A DNA stretch of 45,812 bases from NCBI RefSeq assembly GCF_025465545.1, contig NZ_JAODMK010000010.1, positions 1-45,812 on the forward strand, read 5' to 3'. Origin of the DNA: Naasia sp. (GTDB lineage Bacteria > Actinomycetota > Actinomycetes > Actinomycetales > Microbacteriaceae). A model generated the notes under the pieces. The model was not told the DNA's origin. It did no database searches and was given only the letters and a program-made list of their open reading frames with translations. Every line of letters begins with the position of its first letter. Position 1 is the stretch's first letter. Position numbers and translations under genes: made by a program. Positions 41,664-45,812 of this stretch are shown here, one piece after another.

Positions 41664-43589
41664 TCAGGGGTGTACGGCCAGGAGGTCATCCACGCGCAGC
41701 TGGATGGGCCCGTTGGTGACGCCACCGGAGAGGTAGGTCGTGATGCCGACGCTTCCCGTCGTCTGCAGGGCGGCCGTCGAGTCGGTGACGCTGCGCTGCC
41801 ACGCGGCGGGCTCTGCGGACCCGGTCGGCCACATCTTCGCCTGCACGAGGGTCGGACTGGTCCCGGTCGCCCGGACTCGCAGGGAGAACTGAGAGCCGGC
41901 CGGGTAGGTGCCGGGCACAGCGACGCCTGCCTGAAGCGACGTCTCCGCCGACCCATCCAGCCGGACGAGAGCCACCGTCGCCTTGCCTGCGCTGGAGAGG
42001 ACCACCTTCGCCTGGTAGGCGCCGACGGACCCGATGCGGCGTGCCGCCTCGGAAACGTAGACGCTGCCGCCCGCGGGCAGCTTGTCCACCGCGTAGTCAA
42101 CGCGCAGGTCGGTGTCGGCCGAGGAGACGGATTGGAGGTTCATCCGCAGGGTGCTGCCTGCGGTCAGCGATACGGTGCCCACGCCTCCCCCGACGGCGAA
42201 TCGAGTCGCCGTGCCGGTCAGAGTCCAGGGGCCGCCGGTGGTCGCCGAGCCCCAGCCGGAGGAGACGGTGCGGCCGAAGGCGTCTTCCGCCAGGACCGAC
42301 GTCGCCGGCGGCGCAGTGGGGCTCACCGACGAACTGGCTGTGTCGGTTGCGCCGCCATTGTCGGTGACCTTCAGCGTGACCGGGTAGCTGCCGGCGGCGC
42401 CGTAGGGGTGGCTGGGAGTGGGTCCGGTCCCGGTGCTGCCGTCCCCGAAGGTCCACGCATAGGACGAGATCGTTCCGTCCGAGTCGGATGACGAGGACGC
42501 GTCGAATCGGCAGCTCAAGTCGGTGCACGCGCTGGTGAACGTCGCGGTCGGCGGAGAGTTGGCCGGCGGGGTGCCGCGGGTGATCGTGAAGCTGTCGGTG
42601 AACGTGCCGCCCGTCGCCCGGTTGAACGACGCGTTCAGGGCGTCGGCCGTCACGGTGACGTCGAGAGATCCCCAGGTGGGGTTGGTCGTCGAGCCGGCGG
42701 TCGCCGCGAAGTAGGGCGCTTCCGGATCGGTGGAGTCGATGGGGCGCATCGCCTGCCCGCCGGTTCCGACGGTGTCGATGACGGTTCCGACCCCCTGAAC
42801 CATCGACGCGTCCGTGTCGACCACGCAGGCCGCCGTGAAGGTGCCGGGGGTCATGCTCGGGCACCCCGAGCGCAGCGTGAGCTGGTCGGTCCGCTGATAC
42901 AGGTGCTCGTGGCCGTTCAGCACGAGGTCCACCTTCTTGCTGAGCAGCAGGTTCATGATGTCCACGCCGGGATCGCAGCTGTACTCACCGAGCGAGAGGC
43001 ACGGCTTGTGCATGCCCACGACCACCCAGGGGATGTTCGCGCTACGCGCACCATCGATCGCGGCCGAGGTCCAGGCATACCGGGGGGTGCCCGCCGCATA
43101 GCTCCAGGTGCTGTCGGGAAATGCGAGCGCCGGGGAGATCATGACGAACCGGACGAGCGGATTCACGGCTGGAACGTCGACGTAATACTGACGCCCGTAG
43201 GTGCCGATGACGCCGGGCAGCTGGTTGGGCAGGCACGACGCGAAGTCGTTGATGTTGCCGTTCAGTCCGTTGCTCTCGTGATTGCCCGAGATGAGCTCGA
43301 ACGGGAAGCCCGCCCCGACCCCGGCCGTCACCGCATCGCACCATGCCTGCTCCTGGCCCGCGCTGCCGTAGGAGAGGTCGCCGAGCGCGAGATGGAGGTC
43401 GGGGCCGATCGCTCCGATGTCCGCGAACACCGCCCGTGCGTTGGCGTTGGCCGTGAAGTCGCCGGACGCCGTGAAGTGGACCGACCGCGTATCCCCGGCA
43501 GCTCGCGAAACCGGCGCGGCGGCGACGGCGATGACCGCGACCATCCCGGCGGCGAGCGTGAGGGCGGAGGCGAGGCGGAGGACTCTCAT
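41664..43589 (-). CDS. Secreted metallophosphoesterase with PKD and C-terminal lectin-like domains
   Basis: This 641-aa protein has a Sec signal peptide (about 1-31, ending APVSRA). The calcineurin-like domain has SGDF, LGDLSYGS, ISGNHES, GMHKP and LNGHEHLYQR, the five metal-site motifs. A PKD domain (about 320-400) includes SSYAWTFGDGSTGTGPTPSH. The last 230 residues resemble a concanavalin/laminin-G-like beta-sandwich (AEDAFGRTVSSGWGSATTGG). No sorting signal is seen, so it is probably secreted. ATG 43589 has AAAGGAG upstream. It likely hydrolyses phosphoesters outside the cell; substrate unknown. Confidence 0.88.
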   Translation of the reverse strand: MRVLRLASALTLAAGMVAVIAVAAAPVSRAAGDTRSVHFTASGDFTANANARAVFADIGAIGPDLHLALGDLSYGSAGQEQAWCDAVTAGVGAGFPFELISGNHESNGLNGNINDFASCLPNQLPGVIGTYGRQYYVDVPAVNPLVRFVMISPALAFPDSTWSYAAGTPRYAWTSAAIDGARSANIPWVVVGMHKPCLSLGEYSCDPGVDIMNLLLSKKVDLVLNGHEHLYQRTDQLTLRSGCPSMTPGTFTAACVVDTDASMVQGVGTVIDTVGTGGQAMRPIDSTDPEAPYFAATAGSTTNPTWGSLDVTVTADALNASFNRATGGTFTDSFTITRGTPPANSPPTATFTSACTDLSCRFDASSSSDSDGTISSYAWTFGDGSTGTGPTPSHPYGAAGSYPVTLKVTDNGGATDTASSSVSPTAPPATSVLAEDAFGRTVSSGWGSATTGGPWTLTGTATRFAVGGGVGTVSLTAGSTLRMNLQSVSSADTDLRVDYAVDKLPAGGSVYVSEAARRIGSVGAYQAKVVLSSAGKATVALVRLDGSAETSLQAGVAVPGTYPAGSQFSLRVRATGTSPTLVQAKMWPTGSAEPAAWQRSVTDSTAALQTTGSVGITTYLSGGVTNGPIQLRVDDLLAVHP

Positions 43590-43788
43590 CGGCCGCTCCT
43601 TTGCAGCAGACGACTGCACTCGTGCTCAGCCGAGCGGGTCGGGCGGCTGCGGAGCGGGTGCCGGGTGCACACAGGCTAGACCTCGGGACCCCGGCAGCGA
43701 TAGGGCGTGGCGCTGGACGCTTCGCAACCCCTTGTCCCGCCGCCCGGGCCCGGCTTGGCTGGAGTCCCCATCCTGGAAGGATCTGCGC

Positions 43789-44076
43789 ATGAGCGACTCG
43801 ACCCGCGATCAGCCCGACGGGAGCGGCCGGCGTCCCACCGTCGCGTCGCTCGCCACGGTCACCTCCACCTCCGACGACCTCGAGGCCGCGAGGCCCAGCC
43901 ACCCGGACCGCCCGGTCGGGGTGAACGTGGACACGGCCGACCTCGGCACCGACCCCGGCGACAGCGAGGAGCAGAGCGACGCGGACCTCGCTCCCGACGA
44001 GCAGCCCGCCGGCGAGGACTCCGACGAGGCACTCGGGGCGGCACAGACGGACGCGGCCGACAGCAGGGAGGCCTGA
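43789..44076 (+). CDS. Small acidic hydrophilic protein, 95 aa
   Basis: The protein starts MSDSTRDQPDGSGRRPTVAS and becomes strongly acidic (DPGDSEEQSDADLAPDEQ). It has no hydrophobic core, cysteine or membrane segment and is probably disordered. GGAAGGAT lies upstream of ATG 43789; the frame is open to 43417, but that part is antisense to the phosphoesterase gene and its promoter. No family is recognised. A hairpin separates it from the converging MBL gene. Confidence 0.65.
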   Translation: MSDSTRDQPDGSGRRPTVASLATVTSTSDDLEAARPSHPDRPVGVNVDTADLGTDPGDSEEQSDADLAPDEQPAGEDSDEALGAAQTDAADSREA

Positions 44077-44102
44077 GCCGCTCCCCGGAGCGCCGGCCGG
44101 AG

Positions 44103-44116
44103 CCCCGGCTGCGGGG
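44103..44116. terminator. Hairpin between converging genes
   Basis: CCCCG-GCTG-CGGGG forms a 5-bp stem between the stops at 44076 and 44123. It is short but well placed as a shared terminator. Confidence 0.35.
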
Positions 44117-44122
44117 ACAGCG

Positions 44123-44905
44123 TCAGGACGCGCCGGCCCGCATGGCGAGGCCGACGGCGGAGCGGATGCCGTCCTTCCAGGGCTCTCCGTGCCCGGGCAG
44201 CACGATCTGCGCCCCCGTCTGGGCCAGCGCCTCGAGGGAGGCGAGCGCCTGGATGCTGTCCGCCGTCGCGGCGCCGGACACGATCTGCGGGCCCGTTGCG
44301 CCCGTGTACGGGTCGAGGGTGACCAGAGCGTCGCCGACCAGGATCGCGTCACGGTCGGGCAGGAGCAGCGCCGAGTGCCCGAAGGTGTGACCGGGGCAGA
44401 AGACCACGCGAGGATGTCCGGGAACGTCGATCGTCTCGCCGTCCGTGTAGAACGCGAGGTCCTCGACCCCGCGCACCGCGAACGCCCCTGCTCGTGCCAT
44501 CGCGGCGAGGATCGGGGCTCCCCGGGGATGCCGGAGCGGGTACAGCGCGCGCGGATTCTCGTGCGCATACCGATACGGGTGCCGGGCGATGTATGCCTCG
44601 TACGGGTGTCCCCACACCGGGATCTCCCACTCCCGCCGAGCCCTGCGGGCGAAGCCCAGGTGGTCGAAGTGCGCGTGCGTCAGCACGATCGCACGCACCT
44701 GCGCCGGCCGGACGTCGATGGCCCGCAACGCCTGCTCGAGCAGCGGCCACGTCGCGGGCAGAGCTGCGTCGACGATCGTGACCTCGTCGCCCTCCTCCAC
44801 CAGGTAGCAGTTGACGTAGGCGTGCGCGAGCCGGTGCACCCCGGGTGCCACGTTTCGGGTGAAGGTCGCACCCTTTCGGGTGGTGGTCGACTGGCTGATC
44901 AGCAT
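44123..44905 (-). CDS. MBL-fold metallo-hydrolase
   Basis: This 260-aa enzyme has the metallo-beta-lactamase fold with the zinc motif THAHFDHLG (about 76-84), a following His in CPGHTFGHS, the Asp in LVGDALV and the last His in VLPGHGEP. It belongs to the general hydrolase branch (glyoxalase II/lactonase-like), not to true beta-lactamases; no signal peptide is seen. AAGGAG lies upstream of the ATG and TAGCGT (44935-44940) is a likely -10 box. The substrate is unknown. Confidence 0.92.
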   Translation of the reverse strand: MLISQSTTTRKGATFTRNVAPGVHRLAHAYVNCYLVEEGDEVTIVDAALPATWPLLEQALRAIDVRPAQVRAIVLTHAHFDHLGFARRARREWEIPVWGHPYEAYIARHPYRYAHENPRALYPLRHPRGAPILAAMARAGAFAVRGVEDLAFYTDGETIDVPGHPRVVFCPGHTFGHSALLLPDRDAILVGDALVTLDPYTGATGPQIVSGAATADSIQALASLEALAQTGAQIVLPGHGEPWKDGIRSAVGLAMRAGAS

Positions 44906-44934
44906 GTCCGGGTACTCCTTGCGGCGGTGCCCCC

Positions 44935-44940
44935 ACGCTA
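44935..44940 (-). promoter_or_regulatory. Probable -10 box TAGCGT
   Basis: TAGCGT on the minus strand lies 29 bases before the MBL ATG and leaves a short leader with AAGGAG. No clear -35 is visible. I see nothing else in the 158-bp gap up to the Fic gene. Confidence 0.4.
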
Positions 44941-45063
44941 GGCGCGGGCCACGAACACCGAGAGGGGGTTGCGCACCGCGTACGGCACGGGGAAGACGCC
45001 ACCGCGGGGCCGGATCTCACCGGGCCGGACAGGACCCGTGCCGACGCGACGGAGGGCGAGGGC

Positions 45064-45812
45064 TCAGCGCTGGCGCCGCGTTCGCTCGGAGAAGGCGTCG
45101 AGCACGGCCAGCACGTCCAGGGCGGCCCAGGTGCGGTTGCGGCGGGCTCCCCCGACCTGGCTGAGGATGCCGTCGGAGGCGAGCCGGTCTATCGCGAGAC
45201 CGGCGTTGGGCGGCGTCACGTCGAGGAAGGACGTGGCGGTGCCGGAGGTGATCACCGGCCGGCTCTCGAGCAGCGGCAGCAGCCGGCGCGCCCCCGACCC
45301 CTGCCGGGCGGTGGTGCGCTCCGCCCAGCGCCGGCGGAGGGCGGTCAGGTCGTCGACGAGCTCCCGCGCATTCGCCACGGCGTCCTCCGCCGCCGTGGCG
45401 AAGACCTCGACGATGGGGTCGATCCGCCCGGAGCGGTACTTGGTGAGGGCGTCGAAGTAGCCGGCGGTGTCCTGCAGCAGGCCGGAGGACAGCGGGACCA
45501 CGAGGGCGCGGGTGAGATCCGCCTTGCGGAACATCGCCTGCATGAGCGCCCGCCCGGTGCGGCCGTTCACCTCGAGGAACGGATGGATCGTCTCGTACTG
45601 GGCGTGCGCGACCGCGATCTGGGCCAGTGCGGGGAGCTGCGGCTGGCGGATGAAGCGCACCAGGTCCGACATGAGCTCGGGGACCCGGCTGTGGTGCGGG
45701 GGCACGAAGGATGCTCGGCCGGGGCCGAGCGTGCCTCCGCCGATCCAGACCTGCTGGTCGCGCCAGCGGCCGCGTCGCTCCGGCCGGCTGGAGGCCATCA
45801 GCGTGCGCTGGA
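45064..45812 (-). CDS. Fic family protein, N-terminus outside the window
   Basis: The frame is open to the window edge (QRTLMASSRPE...), so the N-terminal part with any inhibitory helix is missing. The sequence RDQQVWIGG and ASFVPPHHSRVPELMSDL are typical of the Fic core, and the active-site motif HPFLEVNGRTGR follows. The usual sixth residue Gly (HPFxxGNGRxxR) is Val here, which may weaken binding of the nucleotide phosphates. A winged-helix-like C-terminus (TPPNAGLAIDRLASDGILSQ) completes the usual layout. Fic proteins transfer AMP or similar groups to target proteins; target unknown. Confidence 0.85.
   Translation of the reverse strand, partial: QRTLMASSRPERRGRWRDQQVWIGGGTLGPGRASFVPPHHSRVPELMSDLVRFIRQPQLPALAQIAVAHAQYETIHPFLEVNGRTGRALMQAMFRKADLTRALVVPLSSGLLQDTAGYFDALTKYRSGRIDPIVEVFATAAEDAVANARELVDDLTALRRRWAERTTARQGSGARRLLPLLESRPVITSGTATSFLDVTPPNAGLAIDRLASDGILSQVGGARRNRTWAALDVLAVLDAFSERTRRQR

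Overview
The window is about 70% G+C and densely coded, with strong G/C third-position bias. Its gene families (Ski2-like helicase with an actinobacterial C-terminal region, TM0106-type nuclease-helicase, PqqD-like plus M50 membrane protein, PPK2, many leaderless TAnnnT promoters) suggest a Gram-positive actinobacterium, most likely a member of the Microbacteriaceae. The genus cannot be decided from the sequence. I saw no rRNA, tRNA, CRISPR array, insertion sequence or prophage.

Region 1 (1-6.8 kb) is one long plus-strand operon. It encodes a polyamine/opine-type ABC importer (two permeases, a lipoprotein receptor, an ATPase) followed by a nitrilase-superfamily amidohydrolase, an RraA-fold protein, a beta-keto acid cleavage enzyme (BKACE) and an Lrp/AsnC regulator. 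Together they look like uptake and stepwise breakdown of a nitrogen-containing compound whose identity is unknown. A second Lrp gene and an SDR oxidoreductase face it on the minus strand.

Region 2 (8-16.6 kb) holds a PPK2 polyphosphate kinase, a membrane protein, a HerA-like DUF853 ATPase, a membrane-anchored thermonuclease, a Crp/Fnr regulator, a 4-coumarate-CoA-ligase-like enzyme, an internally shortened VOC protein and three short genes of 34-50 codons. Several of these genes have a -10 box placed exactly where a leaderless mRNA would need it. Two such transcripts begin with a 15-16 codon upstream ORF.

Region 3 (16.9-20.1 kb) is the most unusual part. It is a two-gene minus-strand operon: a 246-aa, Arg-, Cys-, Trp- and Tyr-free repeat protein with a leader-like N-terminus, and directly behind it an 807-aa polytopic M50-type metalloprotease with a PqqD/RRE-like N-terminal domain, a double-CxxC domain and a Pro/Thr-rich tail. 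It resembles a substrate-plus-maturase pair of a ribosomally made product, but no named system comes to mind.

Region 4 (20-33.3 kb) is mostly metabolic and housekeeping: SDR, Ski2-like helicase, quinone-oxidoreductase-like MDR, NERD protein, membrane protein, EamA transporter, an operon of a 39-aa protein, a ChaB protein and a second nitrilase-superfamily enzyme, an alditol-oxidase-like flavoprotein, a free-standing DUF3320-like protein and two aldo-keto reductases.

Region 5 (33.4-45.8 kb) contains a protein with a macro-like domain fused to a SIR2 domain (possible NAD-linked defence or stress effector). A perfect 60-bp palindrome separates it from an LLM flavin monooxygenase. Next come a Rho-N/SAP-like small protein, an AAA ATPase gene broken by an internal out-of-frame deletion, a four-cysteine RecB-type nuclease/RNase H/helicase fusion, a secreted PKD metallophosphoesterase, an acidic small protein, an MBL-fold hydrolase and a Fic protein cut by the window edge.
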